Shown: in pieces, positions 8,525-17,664 of the stretch | Layout: each line of letters begins with the position of its first letter | How positions within the stretch are numbered: position 1 is the stretch's first letter | NCBI RefSeq assembly: GCF_003122205.1 | Contig: NZ_QEYE01000002.1 | Location: 124,001 to 188,000 of the forward strand | Direction of reading: 5' to 3' | DNA from: Maritimibacter sp. 55A14 | Lineage (GTDB): Bacteria > Pseudomonadota > Alphaproteobacteria > Rhodobacterales > Rhodobacteraceae | DNA: 64,000 nucleotides | Notes under the pieces: generated by a model | Seen by the model: only the letters and a program-made list of their open reading frames with translations | What the model was told of the DNA's origin: nothing | Databases searched by the model: none | Made by a program: the position numbers and the translations under genes

Positions 8525-9196
8525 ATGAATTCGAAATTCTCTGCAGATGCGGCGCCCATAACGCTCTACCGGCATGAAAAATCCGGACATTGCCACCGGG
8601 TTGAGCTGATGATGGCCCTTCTCGACCTTCCCTATGAGACGGTTGAACTCGATATGGCGAACGGCGCGCACAAGATGCCGGCGTTCCTGAAGCTGAGCCC
8701 GTTCGGTCTGGTGCCGGCCATCGAAGACAACGGCATCACACTATCCGACTCGAACGCAATCCTGGTCTATCTGGCGCGCAGGTATTCCGCCGGTATTGAG
8801 TGGCTGCCCGAAGACCCCCTCGCCGCGGCCGAAGTCCAGGCGTGGCTCAGCGTCGCCGCCGGAGAAATTGCCAACGGCCCCTGTGCCGCGCGCCTCGTCA
8901 CGGTCTTCGGCGCATCGCTTGACCACGAGGACGCGGTCGAGAAATCACACAATCTCTTCCGGGTGATCGACCGGATACTCTCTGCCCGCGCCTTTCTTGC
9001 CGGGGATGCGATCACGATCGCCGACGTGGCGGGCTACAGCTACATCGCGCATGCACCGGAAGGTGGCGTCAGTCTTGACCCCTATCCCGCCATTCGCACC
9101 TGGCTGTCCCGGATCGAAGCCTTGCCGAACTTCCGCGGCATGGCGCGCTCGCCGCTGCCCGCGGGGATCGGAAATCGGGCCGGCAATCAGATATGA
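8525..9196 (+). CDS. Glutathione S-transferase
   Basis: A 223-residue cytosolic GST. The thioredoxin-like N domain has SGHCHRVELM, where serine or cysteine near residues 20-23 can contact the glutathione thiol, then GLVPAIED with the cis-proline and LSDSNAILVYLARRY binding the gamma-glutamyl group. The C domain keeps FLAGDAITIADVAGYSYI, the N-capping box shared by GSTs. It is separate in sequence from the GST at 3563-4237. A terminator-like hairpin lies upstream, so it probably has its own promoter in the 160-bp gap. The substrate is unknown. Confidence 0.85.
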   Translation: MNSKFSADAAPITLYRHEKSGHCHRVELMMALLDLPYETVELDMANGAHKMPAFLKLSPFGLVPAIEDNGITLSDSNAILVYLARRYSAGIEWLPEDPLAAAEVQAWLSVAAGEIANGPCAARLVTVFGASLDHEDAVEKSHNLFRVIDRILSARAFLAGDAITIADVAGYSYIAHAPEGGVSLDPYPAIRTWLSRIEALPNFRGMARSPLPAGIGNRAGNQI

Positions 9197-9252
9197 ATCG
9201 CATGTCCTGGGTTCTCGTTGCCGTCAAGGCAGGACTGGCCGCCCGGTCCGGC

Positions 9253-9591
9253 TCAGGATGCGCGTTGGAGGGACGCCCTCCCGAACGAACTCAACGAGCT
9301 TTCGGCAATGCATTGCACCGCAGCGGGGCGTCTGGCGATCTCAAGAACTTTCTCGACGGTGGATGGCGTGACGCCGCTGACCGTTGCCCCCGCGATCGAG
9401 ATGATTTCCCCGGCGGTAGCCGCATCTATGATGCAATCCGTCACCGGAGCCGCGTTCACGCCGGGAAATCTGTTTGCGACCACTGAGTTCACGACCGTCT
9501 TGGCCCGGTCGCGTGCAAGCCTGTCGGCAACAGTGTTGCCCGCAGTGCAGGCCCCGAGGATGAGCGCGGAGATCAATAACAAACCACGCAT
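9253..9591 (-). CDS. Small lipoprotein of unknown function
   Basis: A 112-residue protein with a lipoprotein signal ending in the lipobox LILGAC, so it should be lipidated and held in the envelope. Two further cysteines (in VTDCIID and AAVQCIAES) may form a disulfide in the mature protein. A GGAGGG ribosome site lies 6 nt before the chosen ATG. It is transcribed alone, convergent to the upstream GST, and no domain was recognised. Confidence 0.6.
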   Translation of the reverse strand: MRGLLLISALILGACTAGNTVADRLARDRAKTVVNSVVANRFPGVNAAPVTDCIIDAATAGEIISIAGATVSGVTPSTVEKVLEIARRPAAVQCIAESSLSSFGRASLQRAS

Positions 9592-9859
9592 GATAACCCT
9601 CCCGTTCCCGGCCACCAGACACGGACCAACCACTGACCCAGGCTTCAATGCGTCTGGGTCATGCGTCCAGACATAACACGGAGGCTCCGCCGGACAAATG
9701 AGATGCGGCCTGAACGGACCATGGATGCGGCACTCAGATTGCTTTGGTAGCCGAAATGCCGGGTTCACTATGAAAGGCGATGAGTCGAACGATGAGAACC
9801 GAGTCCGGAAACCATGTCGGCCATTGCGCCACCCGGTTTCAAGACCCAGACGGGACCAA

Positions 9860-10858
9860 TCAGCGGTGTCCGGGCATTTTCTTTCGTCTCCTGCCCGCGA
9901 GAATACCCGATTCCTCGATGATGCTGGAGACAAGATGCTCGCGCCGGTAAGCCATCAGATGCACGCCTGAAACGCCCTTGATCTGCCTGACCTGCTGGAG
10001 CAGTTCGATGCAGATCCGCTTGCCCTCCTCCGACGGTTTCTCGGCCTTTTCGAGCCGCTCGATGACCGGGTCGGGAATGTGGATGCCCGGCACGTTGCTG
10101 CGCATCCAGCGCGCGGCACGGGCCGAGGCGAGTGGGCCGACCCCGGCGATGAGGAATACTTTCTCGTCCAACCCCTCGTCACGGATCCGCTGCATGAATG
10201 TCTCGAAAAGCGGGATATCGAAGATATAGTTGGTCTGGATGAAATCCGCCCCGGCCGCGATCTTCTTGGCGAGCCGGTTCGGACGCCATTCGTAGGGCGG
10301 GATGCAGGGGTTTTCGGCAGCCCCGATGAAAAGTTTCGGCCGACTCGTGATCTTTCTGCCCGACAGAAAAGCGCCGTCGTCGCGCATTGTCCGTATTGTG
10401 CGGATCAAGGTCATCGAGTCAAAATCGAAGACCGGCTTCGCCCCCGGCTGGTCGCCCACGCCCACGCCGTCGCCGGTCAGGCAGAGCACGTTCTGCACCC
10501 CCAGCGCCGCCGCCCCGAGCACGTCGCCCTGGATGGCGATCCGGTTCCGGTCGCGGCAGGAAATCTGGTAGACCGGCGAATAGCCCGCACGCGTCAGCAG
10601 GGCGCAGATGCCGATCGACGACATGTGGCAATTGGCACCGGAGGCGTCGGTCGCGTTGATTGCATCGGCGACCTCGCCCAGCGGCTGCGCCGCCTCGTAG
10701 ACATCCGCCGGGTCGGCGCTGTCGGGCGGGTTCAATTCCGCGGTGACGGCGAAGCGGCCCGAGCGCAGCACCCGTTCCAGCCGGCTGTGCGAGACATGGC
10801 CTTCGGGCGGCGGCGCGTCGGGAGGCATCTGTCCGACAATATTCAGCGGATCGCTCAT
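9860..10858 (-). CDS. metF: Methylenetetrahydrofolate reductase (MetF-type)
   Basis: A 332-residue TIM-barrel flavoenzyme that reduces 5,10-methylene-THF to 5-methyl-THF for methionine synthesis or one-carbon oxidation. The family features FAVTAELNPPDSADP (catalytic Glu region), LTGDGVGVGDQPG (FAD contact), KKIAAGADFIQTNYIFD and GVGPLASARAARWM are present. It overlaps the upstream MTHFR C-terminal-domain gene by 4 nt (ATGA), so the two subunits are made together. This divided form differs from E. coli MetF and is typical of bacteria oxidising methyl groups from betaine or DMSP. Confidence 0.9.
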   Translation of the reverse strand: MSDPLNIVGQMPPDAPPPEGHVSHSRLERVLRSGRFAVTAELNPPDSADPADVYEAAQPLGEVADAINATDASGANCHMSSIGICALLTRAGYSPVYQISCRDRNRIAIQGDVLGAAALGVQNVLCLTGDGVGVGDQPGAKPVFDFDSMTLIRTIRTMRDDGAFLSGRKITSRPKLFIGAAENPCIPPYEWRPNRLAKKIAAGADFIQTNYIFDIPLFETFMQRIRDEGLDEKVFLIAGVGPLASARAARWMRSNVPGIHIPDPVIERLEKAEKPSEEGKRICIELLQQVRQIKGVSGVHLMAYRREHLVSSIIEESGILAGRRRKKMPGHR

Positions 10859-11436
10859 CTGCCCTGCCCCCGAGGGGTTGCATTGGGCGGTTCGTCCGCA
10901 AGCGGCGCGGAGACCGGTTCATGCCGGCGTGCCTCGGGGAACGCCATGGCGAGCGCCCGCCGCGCTTCATCCTTCGCCTTCCGGCGTTCTCCCGCCTTTT
11001 CCCGGCTCACCCGAAGCCACGAGGAGGAGCCTTTCAGGGTGTGGTCGAGCGGCGGCAGGATATCGGTGATCCGCGTCGGGCCGTCCTTCATCCGGCTGGC
11101 TCCGTCCCAGGCAAGCACCCAGACGCATTTCATCTGAGGCTTCACCTCGCAGTACCCGCCCGGGCGCACGCCGCCGCAGGGCCCGTTGCGGAGCGTCTTG
11201 GGACAGTTCATCGGGCAGGACATGCCGGTGGAGGAGAGAACGCATTGCCCGCACATCCGGCAATCGAACAGAACGGTCTTCACGCCCTTCTCCACCAGCG
11301 CAATGGGCCGCTCGACGCGGTTGTAGCCGATCTTGGCGAACACCGGGTCGAGAAGGATCATGACCTGCTCGACGCGTTTGTAGACCCATTCGAAGAAGCG
11401 TGCTTGACGGACGGCAAACAGTCGGACGCGGTACAA
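10855..11436 (-). CDS. MTHFR C-terminal-domain (cysteine-rich) partner protein
   Basis: A 193-residue protein with the MTHFR-C domain (DUF-type, PF12225-like). Eight cysteines (59, 62, 65, 74, 78, 87, 96 and 104) lie in a CRMCGQC / CPMNCPK / GPCGG pattern that suits Fe-S or zinc binding; the first 50 residues are basic and helical. It is encoded just before metF with an ATGA overlap and is presumably its partner in passing electrons to the flavin. The start is a TTG at 11436 behind a clear AAAGGAG. The C-terminal 60 residues are low-complexity and charged. Confidence 0.85.
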   Translation of the reverse strand: MYRVRLFAVRQARFFEWVYKRVEQVMILLDPVFAKIGYNRVERPIALVEKGVKTVLFDCRMCGQCVLSSTGMSCPMNCPKTLRNGPCGGVRPGGYCEVKPQMKCVWVLAWDGASRMKDGPTRITDILPPLDHTLKGSSSWLRVSREKAGERRKAKDEARRALAMAFPEARRHEPVSAPLADEPPNATPRGQGR

Positions 11437-11460
11437 GATTTGCTCCTTTCACCGGACACA

Positions 11461-11480
11461 ACGCGTTCAGCGTAACGCGT
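11461..11480 (-). promoter_or_regulatory. Inverted repeat upstream of the MTHFR-C / metF unit
   Basis: A 7-bp perfect inverted repeat (11461-11467 with 11474-11480, loop of 6) built on ACGCGT cores sits 25 nt before the TTG start. It could be an operator or a hairpin in the leader. No riboswitch fold was recognised. Confidence 0.3.
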
Positions 11481-11524
11481 GGCTGGAGAATTTGCGAGAG
11501 AGGTGACGCCCGGATCCGTTTTTT

Positions 11525-11668
11525 TCACTTCCGTAGGATGAAGCTGACGCTGCGATAGCCGTCGCACAGCACGCGGACCGACAGGACTGCGCCATTCGTG
11601 AAAGTCGCCAGTATGCCCCGCTGCCGGCTGCACTCGAGCCGCTGGTTTCCGCCGGGCTGGAATTGCAC
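11525..11668 (-). CDS. Short hypothetical reading frame or gene tail after glpK
   Basis: A 47-codon frame (GTG at 11668) in the 266-bp gap between glpK and the metF unit. The translation has a natural protein composition, with QPGGNQRLEC and a beta-strand-like end VLSVRVLCDGYRSVSFILRK. It could be a small protein or the surviving C terminus of a lost gene: a stop codon lies immediately upstream of the GTG and no ribosome site is evident. On the minus strand it runs just behind glpK. Confidence 0.25.
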   Translation of the reverse strand: MQFQPGGNQRLECSRQRGILATFTNGAVLSVRVLCDGYRSVSFILRK

Positions 11669-11702
11669 ATCTCAGAACGCGCGGAACTGGCCCCGCGGCC
11701 GG

Positions 11703-13199
<1,497 letters not shown>

Positions 13200-13275
13200 C
13201 GGGGTTCCGTTCCGCACTGCCGTCGGGCCCCGAGCCTAGCACAGCGCGGCGAAGGTGCCAGCGGGGTCTTGCCGC

Positions 13276-14877
13276 TCAAACGCTCCGCCGCGCCGCCATC
13301 CACTCCTCCAGCCGGGCGGTCTGCGCCGCGTCGAACCTGAGGCCCAGCTTGCTGCGCCGCCAGAGCACGTCCTCGGCGGTGCGGGCGAATTCGTGCTCCA
13401 TCAGCCAGGCGACCTCGCGCGCGGTCAACCCGGCGCCGAAATCAGGGCCCAGATCCTCGGGCCGTGCGGCCTCGCCCAGCATCCCGGCGGCGTCGGCGCC
13501 ATAGGCACGCAGCAGCCGTTCCGCCCCGACCGCGTCCAGGAACGGGTAGCCGCGGCGCAGTGCGGCCAGTTGCTCCGCCACGCCCTCCACCGGAAAATCG
13601 CCGCCGGGCAGTGGCGCGCCCGCGGTCCAGTCCCCGCCCGTGCCGGGCAGCACCGCGCCGATCCGGCCCAGCGCCTGTTCGGCCAGCTTGCGGTAGGTGG
13701 TGATCTTGCCGCCGAAAACATTGAGCAGTGGCGCCCCGGCGCCGGTTTCCAGCGCCAGAACGTAGTCCCGCGTGGCCGCCGTGGCCGAGGCCGCACCGTC
13801 GTCATAGAGCGGACGGACGCCGGAGAAGCGCCAGACGATATCCTGCGCCGTGACCGGGTTGCGAAAATAACGGGCCACGAAGTCCAGCAGATAGGCCTCC
13901 TCCGCCGCGGTGCAGACCGGCGGTGCGTCCGGGTCGTCATGGGGCGCCTCGGTCGTGCCGATCAGCGTGAAGTCGCGCTCATAGGGGATGGTGAAGACGA
14001 TCCGCCCGTCGGGACCTTGCAGAACATAGCTGCGGTCGTGCTCAAAAAGTCTGCGGGTGACGATATGGCTGCCCCGCACCAGCCTGAGCGCGGCGCGCGG
14101 CGGCGGGGCGCCGATCCCCTCCAGCACCTCCGCCACCCAGGGGCCGGCGGCGTTGACCAGCACCCGCGCCCGCACCTCGCGCGTCGCGCCCGTCTCCGCG
14201 TCGCTGATCGTCACCGTCCAGACGCCGCCTTCCGCCCGCGCCGCCGTGACCGCAGAGCGCGTGGCGATCACCGCGCCCCGCGCGGCCGCGTCACGGGCGT
14301 TGAGGGCCACCAGCCGCGCGTCATCCACCCAGCAGTCGGAATATTCAAAGGCGCGTGCAAATCGCTCCTGCAAGGGCGCACCGGCGGGGTCGCGCCGCAG
14401 GTCCAGCACCCGCGTGCCCGGCAGCCTTCGCCGCCCGCCCAGATGGTCGTAGGCGAAGAGGCCCGCGCGGATCATCCAGGCCGGGCGGCGCCCCCGCGTC
14501 CAGGGCATCAGCCGGGCGACCAGCCGCGAGGCGGGCGTTTCGGCCTCCAGGCGCAGCGCCGGGTCATGCGGCAGCACGAAGCGCATCGGCCAGCTTATAT
14601 GCGGCATGGCGGCGAGCAGCGTCTCGCGTTCGCGCAGCGCCTCGCGCACCAGCCGCAGCTCGAAATATTCCAGGTAGCGCAACCCGCCGTGGAAGAGCTT
14701 GGTGGAGGCCGAGGAGGTGCCGCAGGCGAGATCGCCGCGTTCGGCCAGTTCCACCGAGAGCCTGCGACCGGCCGCGTCCCGCGCGATGCCGCAGCCATTG
14801 ACGCCGCCGCCGATAACGAGGATGTCGCGCAGCGGGGGCGCCCCCTCCGCGCCGCGCGGGGCTCTGATCGGTGGCAT
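13276..14877 (-). CDS. glpD: Aerobic glycerol-3-phosphate dehydrogenase GlpD
   Basis: A membrane-associated FAD enzyme that oxidises glycerol-3-phosphate to dihydroxyacetone phosphate and passes electrons to quinone. The 533-residue protein has the Rossmann motif ILVIGGGVNGCGIARDAAG (19-37), SSKLFHGGLRYLE-type substrate segment (SASTKLFHGGLRYLEYFEL), RGSHIV and the C-terminal DAO_C domain. The ATG at 14877 is chosen over upstream in-frame codons because it gives the usual short lead-in and has AGGAG upstream. It is first gene of the glpD-glpK unit, divergent from the antiporter, and shares a roughly 190-bp promoter region with it. Confidence 0.95.
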   Translation of the reverse strand: MPPIRAPRGAEGAPPLRDILVIGGGVNGCGIARDAAGRRLSVELAERGDLACGTSSASTKLFHGGLRYLEYFELRLVREALRERETLLAAMPHISWPMRFVLPHDPALRLEAETPASRLVARLMPWTRGRRPAWMIRAGLFAYDHLGGRRRLPGTRVLDLRRDPAGAPLQERFARAFEYSDCWVDDARLVALNARDAAARGAVIATRSAVTAARAEGGVWTVTISDAETGATREVRARVLVNAAGPWVAEVLEGIGAPPPRAALRLVRGSHIVTRRLFEHDRSYVLQGPDGRIVFTIPYERDFTLIGTTEAPHDDPDAPPVCTAAEEAYLLDFVARYFRNPVTAQDIVWRFSGVRPLYDDGAASATAATRDYVLALETGAGAPLLNVFGGKITTYRKLAEQALGRIGAVLPGTGGDWTAGAPLPGGDFPVEGVAEQLAALRRGYPFLDAVGAERLLRAYGADAAGMLGEAARPEDLGPDFGAGLTAREVAWLMEHEFARTAEDVLWRRSKLGLRFDAAQTARLEEWMAARRSV

Positions 14878-14966
14878 GGGAACGGGTACTCCTGAAACCG
14901 CCGGCCGGGCATGGACCGCGGCCAGCGTCTCGCGCCGGACCGGGCTTGTCAAACCCCCGCGGGGGC

Positions 14967-14980
14967 TTGATCGGGATCAG
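14967..14980 (+). promoter_or_regulatory. FNR/FnrL-like box between glpD and the antiporter
   Basis: TTGAT-N4-ATCAG differs by one base from the FNR/FnrL consensus TTGAT-N4-ATCAA. It lies 90 nt from both the glpD start and the antiporter start, so it could make either respond to oxygen. Only one site is seen and no promoter elements were confirmed. Confidence 0.35.
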
Positions 14981-15031
14981 GCCGCGCGCGATGCTGGGGC
15001 GCAGCCTGCGACCCGATGAAGGAGAGACGAG

Positions 15032-15073
15032 ATGACCCGCGCGCCTGCGCCCGGCATGGACCTGCCCGGATGA
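15032..15073 (+). CDS. 13-codon leader reading frame upstream of the antiporter
   Basis: An ATG 5-11 nt after the strong AAGGAGAGAC ribosome site opens a 13-codon frame (MTRAPAPGMDLPG) whose TGA overlaps the antiporter ATG as ATGA. The antiporter itself has no good ribosome site. The arrangement suggests that ribosomes load at the leader and pass on by coupling. The peptide may have no function of its own. Confidence 0.4.
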   Translation: MTRAPAPGMDLPG

Positions 15074-16299
15074 GTGACCTCGTCCCCGGCCACGCGCCGG
15101 TGCTTCTGGTGATGGGGCTTGTCGCGCTGGTCGCGGTGCCGCTGCGCGCGCTTTTCCAGCGGCTCGGCCTGCCGCCGATGATCGGCTTCATCGCGCTGGG
15201 CGTAGCGCTGTCGCTGGCGGGCTCGGCCTGGGGCGTGCTGGACGCGGAACTGGCCCGCAGCATCCGGTTCCTGGCGGAAATCGGCATCGTAGTCCTGCTT
15301 TTCCGCATCGGGCTGGAGAGCAATCTCGACGCGCTTCTGGGCCAGTTAGGCCGGGCCGCGCTGATCTGGCTGCCAAATATGGGGCTTGCGGCGCTGGCGG
15401 CCTTCCTGCTGGTCTGGTTCTGGCCCGGCCTGGGGCTGCTGCCCGCGCTCTATGCGGCGGTGGCGGCCAGCGCGACGAGCATCGGCGTCTCGATTGCAGT
15501 CTGGGACGACGCGGGTGCGCTCGACAGCCCCTCAGGCGCGCTGCTGCTCGACGTGGCGGAACTCGACGACATCTCCGCCGTGGTGCTGCTGGGCGTGCTT
15601 TTCGCCGTCGCGCCCCTGCTGGGACAGGCGGGCAACGGCGATCTTTTCATGCGCGCGCTGGCCGCCGGGGGCTGGCAGCTTCTGCTGCTGATGGTCTTCT
15701 GCGCGGCCTGCTACCTCTTCTCGCGCTGGCTGGAGAAGCCGGTCTCGGACGCATTCGCGCGGCTGTCACCGGGGCTGGGGCCGATCGTCTTCGCTGCCGG
15801 GGCGGTCTTCGTGATCGCCGGCTGCGCAGGGTTCCTGGGCTTCTCGGTGGCCATTGGGGCGCTTTTCGCCGGACTCGCCTTCAGCCGCGATCCGGCTGAA
15901 CACAGCATCGACGACGCCTTCGCGGTTCTGCTGGCGCTGTTCGGGCCGTTCTTCTTCGTGGCCATCGGCCTGTCGGTGGATGCCGGGCTGCTGGGCGGCG
16001 CGCTGGGCCTGGCGGCGGCGCTGTCCGCGGCGGCGGTTCTGGGCAAGCTCGCCGGGGCGGGGCTGCCGGCGGCGTGGCTGCTCGACCGGCGCGAGGGCTG
16101 GCTGATCGGCGCGTCGATGGTGCCGCGTGCCGAGATCTTCCTGCTGGTCATGCTGCACGGGCTGACGCTGGGGCCCTTCGCGGTGCCCCAGACGCTCTAC
16201 AATGCCGCGGTGCTGACCAGCCTGGCCACCTGCCTTCTGGGTCCGTTGATCGTCGAGCGCGCGCTCAGGCGTCGCGGAAATGCGCGTTCAGCGCGTTGA
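15070..16299 (+). CDS. CPA2-family cation:proton antiporter (KefB-type membrane domain)
   Basis: A 409-residue inner-membrane protein with about 12 hydrophobic spans and no soluble NAD-binding TrkA domain. The conserved GFIALGVALS, FLAEIGIVVLLFRIGLE (family helix with the acidic end) and LLLDVAELDDISAVVLL (double-Asp transport helix) identify the CPA2 group, which exchanges Na+ or K+ for H+. The ATG at 15070 overlaps the end of a short leader frame. Its 3' end overlaps the convergent nucleotidyltransferase gene by 35 bp. The ion specificity cannot be read. Confidence 0.85.
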   Translation: MSDLVPGHAPVLLVMGLVALVAVPLRALFQRLGLPPMIGFIALGVALSLAGSAWGVLDAELARSIRFLAEIGIVVLLFRIGLESNLDALLGQLGRAALIWLPNMGLAALAAFLLVWFWPGLGLLPALYAAVAASATSIGVSIAVWDDAGALDSPSGALLLDVAELDDISAVVLLGVLFAVAPLLGQAGNGDLFMRALAAGGWQLLLLMVFCAACYLFSRWLEKPVSDAFARLSPGLGPIVFAAGAVFVIAGCAGFLGFSVAIGALFAGLAFSRDPAEHSIDDAFAVLLALFGPFFFVAIGLSVDAGLLGGALGLAAALSAAAVLGKLAGAGLPAAWLLDRREGWLIGASMVPRAEIFLLVMLHGLTLGPFAVPQTLYNAAVLTSLATCLLGPLIVERALRRRGNARSAR

Positions 16300-16984
16300 A
16301 ATCCTCGACCGTGTCCAGCTCGTTCCAGCGCCGCCCCTCGATGGAGAAGGCCGCGACCTTGCCAGTGGTGGAGGCGATGGCGTCGATGGCCTTGAGGAAC
16401 CAGGACGACACGCCATCGCCGGTGCGCATCATCTGTTCGAGCTTCTCGCGGTAGAGCGCGGGCCCCTCGCCCATGAAGCGCAGCATGCCGATGGATTCGG
16501 CATCCGCATGGTAGAGCGTCTTGCCGATCGCCGTCAGCCGCGCGCCGTCCAGCGTCACCTTCATGTCGTCGTCGTCATAGGCGGCCTTGCGGTCTATCGT
16601 CACCTGGATCGGCTGCGCGGGGCTCGCCAGTACGTCTCGCAGAAGCGCCGCCTCGAAGAGCGTGTCGCCGTTGATCAGCAGGAAATCCCCGTTCATATGC
16701 GCGCGCGCCATCCAGCAGCTCGCCAGGTTGTCGGCGATCTGGAAGAACGGGTTGAAGAAGGGCGTGACCCGCATCGGACCGTTGCGTGCCGCGACCTCCT
16801 CCTCCACCAGCGCGGTCATGAAGCCGGTCACGACCACCGCCTCGGCCACGCCGGCGGCCTCCAACGTGTCGAGCTGGCGTCCCAGCACGGTGGTTCCGCC
16901 CACCGGAAGCAGGCATTTCGGCCGGGTCTCGGTAAGCGGCAACAGGCGCGAGCCGCGGCCCGCGCTCAGGATAATGGCTTTCAT
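16265..16984 (-). CDS. Sugar/choline-phosphate-type nucleotidyltransferase (probable head-group cytidylyltransferase)
   Basis: A 239-residue enzyme of the NTP_transferase fold (phosphocholine cytidylyltransferase LicC-like). The nucleotide loop AGRGSRL (8-14) and RPKCLLPV (21-28) with its lysine, plus the metal aspartate in INGD (D107), are intact; ENDs are typical at EGRRWNELDTVEDF. It would form a CDP- or other NDP-activated phosphate head group. It overlaps the HAD gene by 4 nt (ATGA), and a CDP-alcohol phosphotransferase gene lies immediately upstream of that. The trio at the edge of the ceramide cluster suggests a complete head-group transfer unit. The true substrate is unknown. Confidence 0.75.
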   Translation of the reverse strand: MKAIILSAGRGSRLLPLTETRPKCLLPVGGTTVLGRQLDTLEAAGVAEAVVVTGFMTALVEEEVAARNGPMRVTPFFNPFFQIADNLASCWMARAHMNGDFLLINGDTLFEAALLRDVLASPAQPIQVTIDRKAAYDDDDMKVTLDGARLTAIGKTLYHADAESIGMLRFMGEGPALYREKLEQMMRTGDGVSSWFLKAIDAIASTTGKVAAFSIEGRRWNELDTVEDFNALNAHFRDA

Positions 16985-17658
16985 GCGGATCTGCTCCGGT
17001 CGGTTTGGGAAACGTCTTGCGGGCGGCCGTAATCGACGACCTCCAGCCCGTGTTCGGCCGCCGCGCGCGCCAGCGCGGGCGAAGGGTTGACGGCGATGCC
17101 GCGCTCGGCCTCCAGCAGCATCGCAAGGTCCGAGACGTGGTCGCTATAGGCGGCGACGGGTGGGGGAAACGGCCCCGCATCGGCAATCCGGCGCAGCTTC
17201 TCGGCACCGTAGCAATTGGCCCCGGCCAGGCGCGGCGCACCGCCCGACCAGTCGAGCCGGGTGGCGATCACCAGGTCGAAACCCAGCGCGCGGCCAAGCG
17301 GATCGGCGATCAGGTCTACCGCCGCCGTGGCCATTACCAGCCGGTCACCGGCGGCGCGGTGCGCCTCGATGGCCGCGCGCGCGCCGGGGCGCAGGTTTCC
17401 CGCCAACTCGCGCGCCACGAATTCCTCCGCTACGCGCTCCAGCGCCGTCCGGTCCATGCCGCGCAGGCAGCCCAGGCTCGCCGCCTTGATCGCATCCCGG
17501 TCGTTCACGCCCAGCCGGTAGCCGGCCGCGCGCAGGGCGACCATTGGCGCCCGCAGCCAGGCACCCGGCCGTCCGCCCGCCGCGAAGACCAGGAAGCGCG
17601 TCCAGGTGGGCGCGTCCGTGACCGTGCGGTCGAGATCGAAGATTGCGGTGCCGGGCAT
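16981..17658 (-). CDS. HAD-superfamily phosphatase (HAD-IB, SerB-like)
   Basis: A 225-residue haloacid-dehalogenase hydrolase. Motif I is FDLDRTVTD (nucleophile D8, acid D10), motif III is the lysine of GAEKLRRI, and motif IV is SDHVSD (172-177); a helical cap lies between motifs I and II as in phosphoserine-phosphatase-like HAD-IB enzymes. In this setting the natural reaction is removal of a phosphate from a phospho-head-group lipid, like phosphatidylglycerophosphate or phosphatidylinositol-phosphate phosphatase steps. It sits between the nucleotidyltransferase (ATGA overlap) and the CDP-alcohol phosphotransferase (6 nt). The exact substrate is inferred, not shown. Confidence 0.8.
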   Translation of the reverse strand: MPGTAIFDLDRTVTDAPTWTRFLVFAAGGRPGAWLRAPMVALRAAGYRLGVNDRDAIKAASLGCLRGMDRTALERVAEEFVARELAGNLRPGARAAIEAHRAAGDRLVMATAAVDLIADPLGRALGFDLVIATRLDWSGGAPRLAGANCYGAEKLRRIADAGPFPPPVAAYSDHVSDLAMLLEAERGIAVNPSPALARAAAEHGLEVVDYGRPQDVSQTDRSRSA

Positions 17659-17664
17659 CGCGGC

